Shown: in pieces, positions 17,212 through 26,476 of the stretch
Numbering within the stretch: position 1 is the first letter of the stretch
How the letters are laid out: every line of letters begins with the position of its first letter
DNA from: Micromonospora ureilytica
Lineage (GTDB): Bacteria; Actinomycetota; Actinomycetes; Mycobacteriales; Micromonosporaceae
Length of the DNA: 64,000 nt
Direction: 5' to 3'
NCBI RefSeq assembly: GCF_015751765.1
Contig: NZ_JADOTX010000001.1
Span: forward strand, 5,828,001 to 5,892,000
The notes under the pieces: model-generated
Seen by the model: only the letters and a program-made list of their open reading frames with translations
Databases searched by the model: none
Told to the model about the DNA's origin: nothing
Position numbers and translations under genes: made by a program

Positions 17212-17955
17212 TCAGCGGCCGTCGCGGGGGCCGAAGGCGGTCAACGCGTCGGCGTCGCTGTGCTGGGAGCGCAGGTACTCGTCGGCCCAGGCGGTGGCGT
17301 CGGGAAAGGTCGACTCCGTCGCCACCCGGGCGCAGGCCGCGTCCACGTTGAAGGCGGTGCGGCGCAGCTGGACGCCGGGCCCGAGCAGCGCCCACCACGC
17401 GCCCACACCCCCGTACGGCATGCCGATGCTGCCCGGGTTGACCACCAGACGCCGATCGACCAGCCGGGTGAAGGGCATGTGCGTGTGGCCGCAGACCACG
17501 GTGGAGACCTCGGCGGGAAGACCATCGAACACCTCGGCCCAGCGCGCCATCCGGGAGTCGACGAGCACGACCTCCTCGTCATTGCGGGGCGTCGCGTGGC
17601 AGAACAGCGTCGGCCCGAGGCCGTCCACCTCCAGCGTCACCGTCGCCGGCAGCGCGGCGAGCCGGGCGACCTGGTCGTCGCGCAGCTGGCCGGCGGCCCA
17701 GTTCGACACCTCGATCGACGCGGGGCGGCCGGCCCGGGCCTCGACCAGCTCGCGGTCGGCGTTGCCGCCGACCCAGCACACCCGGTCGCCCAGGCCGGCG
17801 AGCACGTCCAGCACCTCGACCGGTTGCGGGCCCGCGGCGATGTCACCGCTGAGCACGATCAGATCGGCGGCGGCGACGTCCGGCTCGGCCAGTACGGCCT
17901 CCAGCGCCGGCAGGACGCCATGGATGTCGGAGAGCACGGCAACACGGTTCACCAT
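17212..17955 (-). CDS. Calcineurin-like metallophosphoesterase
   Basis: A 247-aa enzyme with the dimetal phosphoesterase motifs in order: SDIHG (about residues 9-13), SGD (about 36-38), GNAD in place of the usual GNHD/E (about 64-67), CHATP (about 117), and GHTH (about 151-154). It is closest to YfcE/MJ0936-type small phosphodiesterases. ATG 17955 precedes an alternative GTG one codon later. It stands alone between two hairpins. The GNAD variant is common in this subgroup and need not mean inactivity. Substrate unknown. Confidence 0.88.
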   Translation of the reverse strand: MVNRVAVLSDIHGVLPALEAVLAEPDVAAADLIVLSGDIAAGPQPVEVLDVLAGLGDRVCWVGGNADRELVEARAGRPASIEVSNWAAGQLRDDQVARLAALPATVTLEVDGLGPTLFCHATPRNDEEVVLVDSRMARWAEVFDGLPAEVSTVVCGHTHMPFTRLVDRRLVVNPGSIGMPYGGVGAWWALLGPGVQLRRTAFNVDAACARVATESTFPDATAWADEYLRSQHSDADALTAFGPRDGR

Positions 17956-18017
17956 GGCCCCACCCTCACCGCTGACACCGCACCCGGGCCAGCGATTCTG
18001 CGTCGGGCAGACATGGC

Positions 18018-18060
18018 AAACGTCCCCGCCTGCTGCCGGTGGCGGCAGGCGGGGACGTTT
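18018..18060. terminator. Strong intrinsic terminator downstream of crp
   Basis: A 16-bp perfect stem (18018-18033 with 18045-18060) extends inward by 4 further pairs, one of them G-T, to a GGT loop. The arms end in AAA/TTT. It lies 9 bp beyond the crp stop and serves the minus strand; the flanking A and T runs make it potentially bidirectional. Confidence 0.85.
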
Positions 18061-18068
18061 CGTGCCGC

Positions 18069-18746
18069 TCAGACGCGGGCGCGACGGGCCAGGCGCTCCG
18101 GGTCCAGGATGATGATGCTCTTGCCGTCCAAGCGCAGCCAGCCGCGCGAGGCGAAGTCGGCAAGCGCCTTGTTGACGGTCTCCCGGGAGGCGCCGACGAG
18201 CTGGGCGATCTCCTCCTGGGTGAGGTCGTGGGTCACCCGCAGAACGCCCCCGTCGCGGGTGCCGAAGCGGCCCGCCATCTGGAGCAGGTTCTTGGCGACC
18301 CGGCCCGGCACGTCCGTGAAGATCAGGTCGGCGAGCGAGTCGTTGGTCCGGCGCAGCCGCCGGGCGAGCACCCGGAGCAACTGCTCGGCGATCTCCGGGC
18401 GGTTGTTGAGCCACGGCCGCAGCGCCTGCTTACGCAGCCGCACCAGCCGGGTGTCGGTAACCGCGGTGGCGGTCGCCGTACGCGGACCCGGGTCGAAGAG
18501 CGACAGCTCACCGACCATGTCCGACGGCCCCATCACCGCGATCAGGTTCTGCCGGCCGTCCGCTGCGCGGCGACCAACCTTGATCTTCCCGGACAGCAGG
18601 ATGTAGAGGCTGTCACCGGGCTCGCCCTCATTGAAGACGATCTCGCCCTTGCGGACTTCGATCGTCTCCATCTCCTTGGCAAGCGCCTCGGCAGCTTCCG
18701 GGTCAACACCCTGGAAGATCCCGCTGCGGGCCAGTACCTCGTCCAT
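18069..18746 (-). CDS. crp: cAMP receptor protein (Crp/Fnr family)
   Basis: A 225-aa regulator, the same size as mycobacterial CRP. The N-terminal cyclic-nucleotide domain has [14 protein letters not shown] and [17 protein letters not shown] (phosphate-binding cassette with the Arg-Thr-Ala core). The C-terminal winged helix has [20 protein letters not shown] (recognition helix SRETV). ATG 18746 has GGAGG 7 nt upstream. A -10-like TAGACT (minus strand, 18818-18823) gives a leader of about 65 nt. The gene order crp / nth / thioredoxin-like / Nudix / marP matches the mycobacterial Rv3676-Rv3671c region, supporting orthology. Confidence 0.95.
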   Translation of the reverse strand: MDEVLARSGIFQGVDPEAAEALAKEMETIEVRKGEIVFNEGEPGDSLYILLSGKIKVGRRAADGRQNLIAVMGPSDMVGELSLFDPGPRTATATAVTDTRLVRLRKQALRPWLNNRPEIAEQLLRVLARRLRRTNDSLADLIFTDVPGRVAKNLLQMAGRFGTRDGGVLRVTHDLTQEEIAQLVGASRETVNKALADFASRGWLRLDGKSIIILDPERLARRARV

Positions 18747-18817
18747 TGCGCACCTCCGGTTGCGCGTGCCGTCCGTCGGCCGGGGCCGCCGTCCGCTGAT
18801 CCCCTCGCGCGCCGCCA

Positions 18818-18823
18818 AGTCTA
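18818..18823 (-). promoter_or_regulatory. Candidate -10 box of crp
   Basis: TAGACT on the minus strand, about 72 bp before the crp ATG. No convincing -35 element was found. It lies in the 143-bp divergent region shared with cbiZ. Confidence 0.35.
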
Positions 18824-18876
18824 GGCGCACGTGAGCATGAATCAGAGGTCGCCCCTGGAATCTTGATCGGTGGGCG

Positions 18877-18882
18877 TAACCT
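18877..18882 (+). promoter_or_regulatory. Leaderless-type -10 box of cbiZ
   Basis: TAACCT, 7 nt before GTG 18890. No Shine-Dalgarno precedes this GTG, so the box decides the start over the TTG at 18863. Confidence 0.5.
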
Positions 18883-18889
18883 GCCCGAC

Positions 18890-19597
18890 GTGCTGAGCGA
18901 CCCGATTCTGACCAGCCGCGCCGAGGACGGGCGGCACGTTCCGCTGCTCGTCTGGCGCGCGGGCGTGCCTCTGCGGTCGGTCAGCAGTGGCCCGCTGGGC
19001 GGTGGGATCGGGGTCCGGCGGTGGGTGCTGAACGCGACAGTACCGATGTCGTACGACCGGGAGGACCCGGCGGCGCACCTGGCCTCGCTCGCCGCTGAGC
19101 TGGCCCTCGACGGGCCCGGGGTTGGTCTGCTGACCGGTGTCGACGTGACCGAGGTGGTGGCGCGGACCGACACCGGGGTGCGGGCCTGGGCGACGGTCGG
19201 ACTCGGCACGCCGGTGCCCGCGGCCGCGCCGACGCCGGCCGCGCTCGCCCAACGCGTCGGCACTGTCAACATCGTGGTGTACGTGCCGGCCCGGCTCGCC
19301 GACTCGGCACTCGTCAACGCGGTGGCGACCGCGACCGAGGCGAAGACCCAGGCGATCACCGAGCTGGGGGTGCCGGGGACCGGCACGCCCACCGACGCGG
19401 TCACAGTGCTCTGCCCGGCGGTCGGGCCGGAGGCGGCGTACGGCGGTCCGCGCTCCACCTGGGGCGCCCCGCTCGCCCGAGCGGTGCACGCGGCGGTGCT
19501 CGCCGGTGGCGCCCGGCCGGTCGTGCCGTGGTCCGAGCAGGTCAGGGGCGCAAAGTCCACCCGATCGGCTGTCGTCGGCGCGTTTAACGACCGGTAG
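18890..19597 (+). CDS. cbiZ: Adenosylcobinamide amidohydrolase CbiZ
   Basis: A 235-aa protein with the CbiZ family pattern: [25 protein letters not shown] (broken: the key parts are GGGIG and NATVP), [10 protein letters not shown], and a C-terminal [14 protein letters not shown] segment reading [14 protein letters not shown]. CbiZ cleaves the nucleotide-loop side chain of adenosylpseudocobalamin or cobinamide so that corrinoids can be salvaged via cobyric acid. No cobalamin riboswitch or transporter is adjacent, consistent with a leaderless mRNA. The gene is divergent from crp, and its 3' end carries a -10 box for the following gene. Confidence 0.85.
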   Translation: MLSDPILTSRAEDGRHVPLLVWRAGVPLRSVSSGPLGGGIGVRRWVLNATVPMSYDREDPAAHLASLAAELALDGPGVGLLTGVDVTEVVARTDTGVRAWATVGLGTPVPAAAPTPAALAQRVGTVNIVVYVPARLADSALVNAVATATEAKTQAITELGVPGTGTPTDAVTVLCPAVGPEAAYGGPRSTWGAPLARAVHAAVLAGGARPVVPWSEQVRGAKSTRSAVVGAFNDR

Positions 19598-19608
19598 GGT
19601 CGCGGGCG

Positions 19609-20787
19609 ATGTATGCTCCCGCCCCCCTCGCGTCCCGCCCGCGTCGCCGCGTCGCCCTCGGCCTCGCCGCGCTGCTGGCCGCCCTCCTCGTGGCCGGCTG
19701 CACCGACCCCGGTGGAGAGGCGCCCGTCTGGCAGCCCGGCGCGGGCGGTGGTGGCACCGGCGCTCCGGTGTCCACGGCCGGCCCGAAGGCCACCGGGCCC
19801 GCATCCGCCGGTCCGGGAGGCGCGATCTCGCTCTCCGCCACCGGCGACATCATCATGGGCAACGCGCCCAGTCGGCTGCCCGCCGGCGGCGGTAAGGGCT
19901 TCTTCAACTCGGTCACCGAGGCGCTCAAGGCCGACCTGGTGATGGGCAACCTGGAGGAGCCGCTGACTGTCGACACCGGCACCGGCAAGTGCGGGGCCAA
20001 CTCCACCCGTTGCTTCCAGTTCCGCGCCCCGCCGGAGTACGCCGCCCACCTGCGTGACGCCGGCTTCGACGTGCTCAACCAGGCCAACAACCACGGCTAT
20101 GACTACGGGCCCAAGGGCTACGAGAACACCCAGAAGGCACTGAAGAAGTACGACCTGGAGCACACCGGCGCACCGAACGAGATCACCGTGGTCGACGTCA
20201 AGGGCGTCAAGGTCGCCGTCGCCGGCTTCTCGTCGTACGTCTGGTCCAACAGCCTCGTCGACATCGCCAAGGCGAAGGCGGTGGTCGCCAAGGCCGCCAC
20301 CATGGCCGACCTGGTCGTGGTGCAGGTGCACATGGGCGGCGAGGGTGCCGACAAGACCCGGGTGAAGCCGGGCACCGAGATGTTCCTGGGCGAGAACCGG
20401 GGCGACCCGGTGAAGTTCTCGCACGCCATGATCGACGCTGGCGCCGACCTGATCGTCGGGCACGGCCCGCACGTGCTGCGCGGGATGGAGTTCTACAAGG
20501 GGCGCCTGATCGCGTACAGCCTGGGCAACTTCGCCGGCGGCGGCAACTCGCTGAGCAACGACGGTCGCCTCGGCTGGGGCGGGGTGCTGAAGGTGTCGCT
20601 CAAGCCGGACGGCAGCTGGGCCGGCGGCTCGTTCACCTCGACGTACATGAACTCCGCCGGCAAGCCGACGATGGACCCGGACGACCGGGGTCTGGGTCTG
20701 GTCACCGAGTTGAGCCGCGCCGACTTCCCGAAGGGCGGCGCTCGCCTCGACGGGCAGGGGAAGATCTCGCCGCCGGCCGCCGGCTGA
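19609..20787 (+). CDS. CapA-like lipoprotein (poly-gamma-glutamate synthesis/metallophosphatase fold)
   Basis: A 392-aa protein. A signal peptide with lipobox LLVAGC (about residues 23-28) is followed by a Gly/Pro/Ala-rich linker and a CapA domain: SATGDIIMG (metal site), [29 protein letters not shown], and [25 protein letters not shown], which together mark the PGA_cap family. CapA proteins are surface phosphoesterase-like proteins; none of CapB/C is nearby, so polyglutamate synthesis is not implied. A TAGGGT box (19595-19600) lies 8 nt before ATG 19609, inside the end of cbiZ, indicating independent leaderless expression. Confidence 0.88.
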   Translation: MYAPAPLASRPRRRVALGLAALLAALLVAGCTDPGGEAPVWQPGAGGGGTGAPVSTAGPKATGPASAGPGGAISLSATGDIIMGNAPSRLPAGGGKGFFNSVTEALKADLVMGNLEEPLTVDTGTGKCGANSTRCFQFRAPPEYAAHLRDAGFDVLNQANNHGYDYGPKGYENTQKALKKYDLEHTGAPNEITVVDVKGVKVAVAGFSSYVWSNSLVDIAKAKAVVAKAATMADLVVVQVHMGGEGADKTRVKPGTEMFLGENRGDPVKFSHAMIDAGADLIVGHGPHVLRGMEFYKGRLIAYSLGNFAGGGNSLSNDGRLGWGGVLKVSLKPDGSWAGGSFTSTYMNSAGKPTMDPDDRGLGLVTELSRADFPKGGARLDGQGKISPPAAG

Positions 20788-20815
20788 CCCGAGCAGGACC
20801 GTCCGGGGTGCGACG

Positions 20816-20821
20816 TAGGCT
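20816..20821 (+). promoter_or_regulatory. Leaderless-type -10 box of nth
   Basis: TAGGCT, 7 nt before GTG 20829. It selects this start over the in-frame GTG at 20808, which would lie upstream of the predicted transcription start. Confidence 0.55.
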
Positions 20822-20828
20822 GACCGTC

Positions 20829-21617
20829 GTGACCAGTAGCCCTGCCGGTGTCAGCGAGACCGATCTCGGGCGCAAACGCCGTGCCCGCAAGATCGGCCGG
20901 GTGCTGACCGAGACGCACCCCGACGCGCATTGTGAGCTGGACCACTCCAACGCTCTGGAGTTGGCCGTCGCCACGATCCTGTCCGCGCAGTGCACGGACA
21001 AGAAGGTCAACGAGGTCACCCCGAAGCTCTTCGCCCGCTATCCGAGCGCTGCCGCGTACGCCGGCGCCGACCGGGGCGAGATGGAGGAGCTGATCCGGCC
21101 CACCGGCTTCTACCGCAACAAGACCGACTCGCTGCTCAAGCTCGGTCAGGCCCTCCTCGACAGGTACGACGGCCAGGTCCCGGGCCGGCTCGTCGACCTG
21201 GTGACGCTTCCCGGCATCGGCCGCAAGACCGCCAACGTGATCCTCGGCAACGCCTTCGACGTCCCGGGCATCACCGTCGACACGCATTTCCAGCGGCTGG
21301 TCCACCGGTGGCGACTGACCACCGAGACCGACCCGGTCAAGATCGAGCACGCGATCGGCGCGCTGTACGACAAGCGCGACTGGACCATGCTCTCGCACCG
21401 GATCATCTTCCACGGTCGACGGGTCTGCCACGCCCGCAAGCCGGCCTGTGGCGCGTGCACCCTCGCGAAGCTCTGCCCTTCGTACGGCACCGGCCCGACC
21501 GAGCCGGTGGCCGCGGCCAAGCTGCTCAAGGGCCCTCGGGCGCGCGACCTCGCGGTTGCCGCCGGGGTCGACCCGGAGCTGGTGCCGGCGCAGGCGATCG
21601 CTGCGGAGGTGCCGTGA
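20829..21617 (+). CDS. nth: Endonuclease III (DNA glycosylase/AP lyase)
   Basis: A 262-aa base-excision repair enzyme for oxidised pyrimidines. The helix-hairpin-helix [14 protein letters not shown] carries the catalytic Lys, and [11 protein letters not shown] carries the catalytic Asp. The C-terminal iron-sulfur loop is Cys-x6-Cys-x2-Cys-x5-Cys ([17 protein letters not shown]). A tail of about 45 residues extends past the cluster, longer than in E. coli Nth. Its stop overlaps the start of the thioredoxin-like gene (GTGA), placing it first in a three-gene coupled unit. Confidence 0.96.
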   Translation: MTSSPAGVSETDLGRKRRARKIGRVLTETHPDAHCELDHSNALELAVATILSAQCTDKKVNEVTPKLFARYPSAAAYAGADRGEMEELIRPTGFYRNKTDSLLKLGQALLDRYDGQVPGRLVDLVTLPGIGRKTANVILGNAFDVPGITVDTHFQRLVHRWRLTTETDPVKIEHAIGALYDKRDWTMLSHRIIFHGRRVCHARKPACGACTLAKLCPSYGTGPTEPVAAAKLLKGPRARDLAVAAGVDPELVPAQAIAAEVP

Positions 21618-22261
21618 ACCGCCGCCTCGCCCTTGCCGTCCTGCCGTTGCTGCTGGCGGTCACCGCGTGCACCAGCGGCACCGTCGACGACGATCCGGCA
21701 CCGCGTCCGGCCGCAGCTGAGCGCCCATCCCCGTTCCGGGACTGCGCCACGCTGAGCACGGCGCCCACGGCCGCGTCGCCCGGCTCGGGCCCGACGGCCT
21801 CCGGAACGCCCGGCACGACGGCCCGCGCCGCTGGCGGGTCGGCGCTGCCGGAGCTGACGCTCTCCTGCTTCACCGGCGGCGCCCCCGTCGTGCTGCGGGA
21901 GGTGGCCGGGCCGGCGGTGATCAACGTGTGGGCCTCCTGGTGCCCGCCGTGCCGTAAGGAGTTGCCCGCCTTCCAACGCCTCAGCGAGCGGACCGCCGGT
22001 CAGCTCCAGGTGGTCGGGGTCAACAGCCGGGACAGTCGCAGCGGCGCCCAGTCCATCGGTGAGGACTTCGGCGTCCGGTTCCCGATCCTGGTGGACCAGG
22101 GCGAGGCGCTACAGCGCGAGTTGAAGCGCAACGCCATCCCGCTGACCCTCTTCGTCGCCGCTGATGGTCAGGTGCGGCACATCGACGCCAGCGGCGCTCT
22201 CGACGACGCCACGCTCGCCAAGCTGGTCCGCCAGCACCTCGGCCTGGCGGTGCCGGCGTGA
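21614..22261 (+). CDS. TlpA-like thioredoxin-fold lipoprotein
   Basis: A 215-aa protein with a GTG start overlapping nth. A lipoprotein signal peptide with LLLAVTAC places the lipidated Cys at about residue 18. A Pro/Ser/Thr linker of about 65 residues leads to a TlpA/ResA-type domain with the redox motif WCPPC (about residue 112) and the cis-Pro region NAIPLTLFV. It is predicted to be an extracytoplasmic thiol-disulfide oxidoreductase, equivalent in position to mycobacterial Rv3673c. Coupling to the MarP-type protease cluster suggests it may act on extracytoplasmic disulfides, possibly including MarP (inference). Confidence 0.9.
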   Translation: MNRRLALAVLPLLLAVTACTSGTVDDDPAPRPAAAERPSPFRDCATLSTAPTAASPGSGPTASGTPGTTARAAGGSALPELTLSCFTGGAPVVLREVAGPAVINVWASWCPPCRKELPAFQRLSERTAGQLQVVGVNSRDSRSGAQSIGEDFGVRFPILVDQGEALQRELKRNAIPLTLFVAADGQVRHIDASGALDDATLAKLVRQHLGLAVPA

Positions 22262-22950
22262 CCCGTCGGCCACCCGAGTGGATCGAGCCGTTGCTGACCC
22301 GGCTGGGCACCGCCCGCGCCGAGGACTTCACCCGGCTGATCACCCCGGCCGAGGGCGGTCGGGAGAGCGCGGTGCTGGTGCTGCTCGGCGAACAGCCCGG
22401 CGCGGGTCCCGACGTGCTGGTCCTGCAACGCGCCGCGACCCTGCGCAACCACGCCGGCCAACCGGCCTTTCCCGGGGGCGCGGCCGACCCGGAGGACGTC
22501 GACGTCCGCGCCACGGCCCTGCGCGAGGCGAACGAGGAGGTGGGCCTCGACCCGGCCAGTGTGACAGTGCTGGCCGAGCTGCCGAAACTGTGGATCCCGG
22601 TCAGCGACTTCGTGGTCACGCCGGTGCTGGCCTGGTGGCACGACCCGCATCCGGTGCACCCACGGGAGCCGGCCGAGGTGGCACACGTCGCCCGTCTGCC
22701 GGTCAGCGAGCTGGTCGATCCGGCCAACCGACTGCGGGTCCGCCACCCGAGCGGCTGGATCGGGCCGGCGTTCTCGGCGCGCGGGATGCTCGTCTGGGGC
22801 TTCACCGCCGGGGTGCTGGCCACCCTGCTGGAGATGGGCGGCTGGGCCCGTCCGTGGTCGCGCGGCCGGGTGGTGGAGCTCCCGCCGACCGGGGCGACAC
22901 CGGCCCCGTCCGCCGGCACCGACGACGCTGACGAGAACGCCCTGCGCTGA
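22258..22950 (+). CDS. Nudix hydrolase, CoA-pyrophosphatase type
   Basis: A 230-aa protein with a GTG start overlapping the TlpA stop. The Nudix box reads G-x5-E-x7-REANEEVGL within about residues 80-102. Upstream LQRAATLRNHAGQPAFPGG is typical of CoA diphosphatases (NudL/YeaB family). The gene corresponds in position to mycobacterial Rv3672c. It is probably cytoplasmic and cleaves CoA or a related nucleoside diphosphate derivative. The final ~25 residues are a variable acidic tail. Confidence 0.92.
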   Translation: MTRRPPEWIEPLLTRLGTARAEDFTRLITPAEGGRESAVLVLLGEQPGAGPDVLVLQRAATLRNHAGQPAFPGGAADPEDVDVRATALREANEEVGLDPASVTVLAELPKLWIPVSDFVVTPVLAWWHDPHPVHPREPAEVAHVARLPVSELVDPANRLRVRHPSGWIGPAFSARGMLVWGFTAGVLATLLEMGGWARPWSRGRVVELPPTGATPAPSAGTDDADENALR

Positions 22951-23001
22951 CCGCGCGGTCACCATCCGCAAGCGGTGGTCATCCGGCGGGCACACTGCCC
23001 G

Positions 23002-23007
23002 TACGCT
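23002..23007 (+). promoter_or_regulatory. Leaderless-type -10 box of marP
   Basis: TACGCT, 6 nt before GTG 23014, with no Shine-Dalgarno. It indicates a separate promoter for marP after the nth-Nudix unit. Confidence 0.55.
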
Positions 23008-23013
23008 TGACCC

Positions 23014-24192
23014 GTGTCCGTCGTGGATCTCGTCCTGCTGCTGCTCATGCTCGTGTTCGCGATCAGCGGATACCGCCAGGGTTTCGTCATCGGCGTCACG
23101 TCGTTGTCCGGCTTCTTCCTGGGTCTGCTGCTGGGTCTCCAGCTCGGGCCGCTGTTCGCCAGACAGTTCGTGGACGCCGGCACCCGCGTGCTGATCTCGC
23201 TCGTGGCCATCTTCGGGCTGGCGGTGGTCGGGCAGGCACTCGCCGGATGGCTCGGCTCGCACCTGCGCAAGACGATCACCAGCGACGTGGGCAAACGGAT
23301 CGACGACGTCGGTGGGGCGTTCGTCTCGCTGTTCGCGGTGCTCCTGCTCGCCTGGCTGGTCGCCGTGCCGCTCGGCTCGTCCTCGGTGCCCTGGCTCGCC
23401 GCCTCGGTCCGGAACAGCGCGTTGATCACGGTGGTCAACCAGGTGCTGCCGGAGAAGGCCAACCAGTTGTCCACTGCGTTGGAGGACACCGTCGACACCG
23501 ACGGGTTCCCGGACGTCTTCGGCGACCTCGCGCCCACCCGGGCCCGGCAGGTCGACCCGCCGGACCCGGCACTGGCCGGCTCGCAGGTGGTGGTCAGTGG
23601 TCGGCAGTCGGTCGTCAAGGTGCTCGGCTCCGCGCCCAGCTGCTCACGCCGGATCGAGGGTTCCGGCTTCGTGTACGCGGACGACCGGGTGATGACCAAC
23701 GCGCACGTCGTGGCCGGCACCCGCTCGGTCTCCGTGGAGTTGGGCGGCGAGCGGTACGACGGCAAGGTGGTGGTCTACGACCCCAACCGGGACCTGGCGG
23801 TGCTGCTCGTGCCCGGGCTGCCCGGGCCGTCCCTGCGGTTCGCCGCCGGCAACGCGGGCAGCGGCTCCGACGCCATCGTGCTGGGCTTCCCACTCGACGG
23901 CCCCTACAACGCGCAGTCGGCGCGGGTCCGGGACGTCGACCGGATCAAGGGCCCGGACATCTACTCCTCCAGTGACGTGACCCGGGAGATCTACACGATT
24001 CGGGCGCTGGTCCGCAGCGGCAACTCGGGCGGCCCGCTGCTCTCCGCCAACGGCCTGGTGCTCGGCGTGATCTTCGCGGCGGCGTCCGACGACCCGAACA
24101 CCGGCTTCGCGGTGACGGCGGCCGAGGCCCGCCCGGTCGCGTTGGCCGGGGCCGAACGCAACCGGCAGGTCGGCACCGGCGAGTGCACCTGA
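23014..24192 (+). CDS. marP: MarP-type membrane serine protease (CvpA domain + trypsin-like)
   Basis: A 392-aa protein. An N-terminal CvpA/colicin-V-type region has four TM helices (about 4-22, 28-50, 62-84, 105-128). A periplasmic trypsin-like domain follows with His231 (TNAHVV), Asp260 (NRDLAV) and Ser338 (GNSGGP). Cys210 and Cys391 sit where MarP of M. tuberculosis has its regulatory disulfide (C214-C395). MarP is needed there for acid resistance through cell-wall hydrolase processing. Length, residue spacing and synteny make orthology convincing. It is convergent with the PAP2 gene. Confidence 0.95.
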   Translation: MSVVDLVLLLLMLVFAISGYRQGFVIGVTSLSGFFLGLLLGLQLGPLFARQFVDAGTRVLISLVAIFGLAVVGQALAGWLGSHLRKTITSDVGKRIDDVGGAFVSLFAVLLLAWLVAVPLGSSSVPWLAASVRNSALITVVNQVLPEKANQLSTALEDTVDTDGFPDVFGDLAPTRARQVDPPDPALAGSQVVVSGRQSVVKVLGSAPSCSRRIEGSGFVYADDRVMTNAHVVAGTRSVSVELGGERYDGKVVVYDPNRDLAVLLVPGLPGPSLRFAAGNAGSGSDAIVLGFPLDGPYNAQSARVRDVDRIKGPDIYSSSDVTREIYTIRALVRSGNSGGPLLSANGLVLGVIFAAASDDPNTGFAVTAAEARPVALAGAERNRQVGTGECT

Positions 24193-24211
24193 GCGTCGCC
24201 GCCGGGTCAGC

Positions 24212-25009
24212 TCAGCTCCTCAGGCCGCTCCCGGGATGCTCGACCTCGGGAGCGACGCCGTCGCGGGTCGGCCGGACCGGCCGGAGACCGGTGTGTGCCC
24301 GCCAACTGGTGAACGCGGCGCTGGTCGCCGCGACCACCGCCACACCGAGCAGCCATCCGCCCACCACGTCGCTGGTGAAGTGCACGCCGAGCGTCACCCT
24401 GCTCAGCCCGGTCACCACGGTGAGCAGCACCGCCGCGACCCAGAGCGCGCCCCGCGCCGCCCCCCGCCCGGCGTAGGGCAGGAGCACCAGCAGCAGCACC
24501 CCGGCCGCCAGGGTGGCGTTCAGCGCGTGCCCGGAGGGGAACGAGTAGCCGGCGGCCCGGGCCACCGGGTCCAGCAACTCCGGCCGGTCCCGGCCGACCA
24601 GGAGCTTGAGCAGCGGACCGATCAAACCGCCGACGACCATTGTGGTGGCCGCCCAGAGGGCCAGTCGGCGGGCGCCCCGACGCAGCAACCAGACCACCAG
24701 CAGCAGTGCGACGGCGCGCAGCGGCATCGGTGCGAACACCTCGGTCCAGACCCGCATCAGCACGACCCAGGCCGGGTGGTCCTGCGCGTAGCCGTGCAGA
24801 GCGTCGGTGACCGCCGTGTCCAGCCGGTGCAGCGGCGCCCAGGCGCCGAGCACCAGCAGTGTGAGCAGCGCGAAGGGCACCAGCACCAGGAACGCCGCCG
24901 TCGCGGCCAGAGTGAGCCGCAGCCCCAGCGCCCGGTCCCTGTCGAATCGACGCTGCCGCCAGGACTGCTGGCCGGTGCGGGCGAGGACGGGCGGCCGGTG
25001 CGTACTCAT
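24212..25009 (-). CDS. PAP2-family membrane phosphatase
   Basis: A 265-aa protein with six TM helices and the three PAP2 motifs: KLLVGRDRP (about 135-143), PSGH in YSFPSGHA (about 165), and SRVTLGVHFTSDV (about 208-220). The active site should face the outside, acting on lipid phosphates such as undecaprenyl or phosphatidyl phosphates. ATG 25009 is used. It is a single gene between convergent marP and the mycosin gene, 52 bp away in the same direction. Confidence 0.92.
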   Translation of the reverse strand: MSTHRPPVLARTGQQSWRQRRFDRDRALGLRLTLAATAAFLVLVPFALLTLLVLGAWAPLHRLDTAVTDALHGYAQDHPAWVVLMRVWTEVFAPMPLRAVALLLVVWLLRRGARRLALWAATTMVVGGLIGPLLKLLVGRDRPELLDPVARAAGYSFPSGHALNATLAAGVLLLVLLPYAGRGAARGALWVAAVLLTVVTGLSRVTLGVHFTSDVVGGWLLGVAVVAATSAAFTSWRAHTGLRPVRPTRDGVAPEVEHPGSGLRS

Positions 25010-25061
25010 GGGTCCGTTCTACCCGGCCGGGCGGCCGGTCAGGCCTGCCGGGTGGCCGGGA

Positions 25062-26402
25062 TCAACGGGTTCGCTGGCGGAGGCGACGGACCATCAGCGC
25101 CGCACCGCCGACCAGAGCGACGAGCAGCACGACGCTGATCCACAGTTGCTCCGGCGCGGACGTGTCCTGACCGCCCGCCGCCCGAGCCGTCCACCGGCTC
25201 TGCTGACCGGATGCGGCGAGACCGAGTGGGTCACTGCCGGCACCGGCCACCGGAGCGTCGTCGACCGAGCCGGGCGCCGGACCGAAACCGGTCACGCCCG
25301 GCGACGTCTGGTCGTCCAGCGGGTTGACGGTCACCGGCGGCACCTGAGCGGTCAACGCGGCCACCGGGTCGACCACCCCGTACCCGAAGCGGTCGTCCCG
25401 CCCGGTCGGGCCCACATCCCGGGCGGTGGCCAGCAACCGGTTGACCACCTCACCCGCGGGCATCTGCGGATAGCGGGACCGGACCAGCGCGGCGGTCGCC
25501 GCCACCAGTGGCGCGGCGAAGCTGGTGCCCTGCACCCGCCAGTACCCGCCGGGGGGCTTGGCGCCGACCAGCCCGCTGGCGGGAGCGGTGAGCACCGTCG
25601 CCCGACCGGTGATCGAGCCGGACCACAGGTTGTCGCTGCTGCGTTCGAGGCCGGCGACCGCGATCACACCCGGCTCCCGAGCCGGGTACCAGACCTTGGT
25701 GCCGCTGGAGGTGGCCAGGTTGCCGGTGCAGGCGACCACGACCACGTCCCGGACGAACGCGTAGTCCAGGGCGGCGGCCAGGGCCGGGCTGTCGCCGCTG
25801 CCGCCCAACGACAGGTTGATCACGCGGGCGCCGTTGTCGACCGCCCAGCGCACCCCCTGGGCGACGATCAGCGCGTCGTCGTAACGGTTCTCCTCGTCGA
25901 GCACGCGGACCGGCAGGATCCGGGCGTCCGGTGCCAGCCCGACCACACCCCGCTTGTCGTCGCTGCGCCCGGCGATCAGGCCGGCGACCGTGGTGCCGTG
26001 GCCCACCGGATCCGGGCCCGGAGCGCCACCGGGGCCGACCAGGTCCTTGCCGGGCAACACCTGGCCGACCAGGTCGGGGTGGGTGCCGTCCACTCCGGAG
26101 TCGACCACCGCCACTGTCACGCCCCGCCCGGTCGAGCTGCGCCACGCCGTCTCGGCCCGCAACTCGTCGAGCTGCCACTGCTCGTCGCGGACCTGGTCGG
26201 TGCGGGCGATGGTGTCACCGGGAGCGAACGCCATCGGCGCGCCGGCGAGCTGTCCGCCGTTCGTGGGCGCGGCGACGGGCAAACCCGCCGCGGTCGGGGC
26301 CACGACGGCGAGCGCCGCGGCCAGGCCGAGCAGAGCCCGGCCGGTCGCTCGTCGGGCCGCTGACGGACCGCTGTACCGCACCCCAGTCACATCCCCAGCC
26401 AT
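25062..26402 (-). CDS. mycP: Mycosin, type VII secretion-associated subtilisin protease
   Basis: A 446-aa secreted S8 protease. It has a signal peptide (about residues 15-40), catalytic Asp in VAVVDSGVD, His in GHGTTVAG, the oxyanion Asn region ACTGN, and Ser in QGTSFAAP. A Pro/Gly linker and a C-terminal TM anchor (LWISVVLLVALVGGAALMV) precede an Arg-rich tail. This layout is diagnostic of mycosins, which stabilise ESX/type VII complexes. It lies 74 bp beyond eccC in the same direction. Confidence 0.95.
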   Translation of the reverse strand: MAGDVTGVRYSGPSAARRATGRALLGLAAALAVVAPTAAGLPVAAPTNGGQLAGAPMAFAPGDTIARTDQVRDEQWQLDELRAETAWRSSTGRGVTVAVVDSGVDGTHPDLVGQVLPGKDLVGPGGAPGPDPVGHGTTVAGLIAGRSDDKRGVVGLAPDARILPVRVLDEENRYDDALIVAQGVRWAVDNGARVINLSLGGSGDSPALAAALDYAFVRDVVVVACTGNLATSSGTKVWYPAREPGVIAVAGLERSSDNLWSGSITGRATVLTAPASGLVGAKPPGGYWRVQGTSFAAPLVAATAALVRSRYPQMPAGEVVNRLLATARDVGPTGRDDRFGYGVVDPVAALTAQVPPVTVNPLDDQTSPGVTGFGPAPGSVDDAPVAGAGSDPLGLAASGQQSRWTARAAGGQDTSAPEQLWISVVLLVALVGGAALMVRRLRQRTR

Positions 26403-26476
26403 TCATCCCGACGGAACCATGACGATCGGAGATTACCGGTTTCCCCACCAGTCACGGGAAGAACCGGCGAGTCAGG

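Noticed and set aside
18747..18889. CRP operator in the crp-cbiZ gap
   Set aside because: GTGA and ATCA occur near 18830, but not as a TGTGA-N6-TCACA palindrome.
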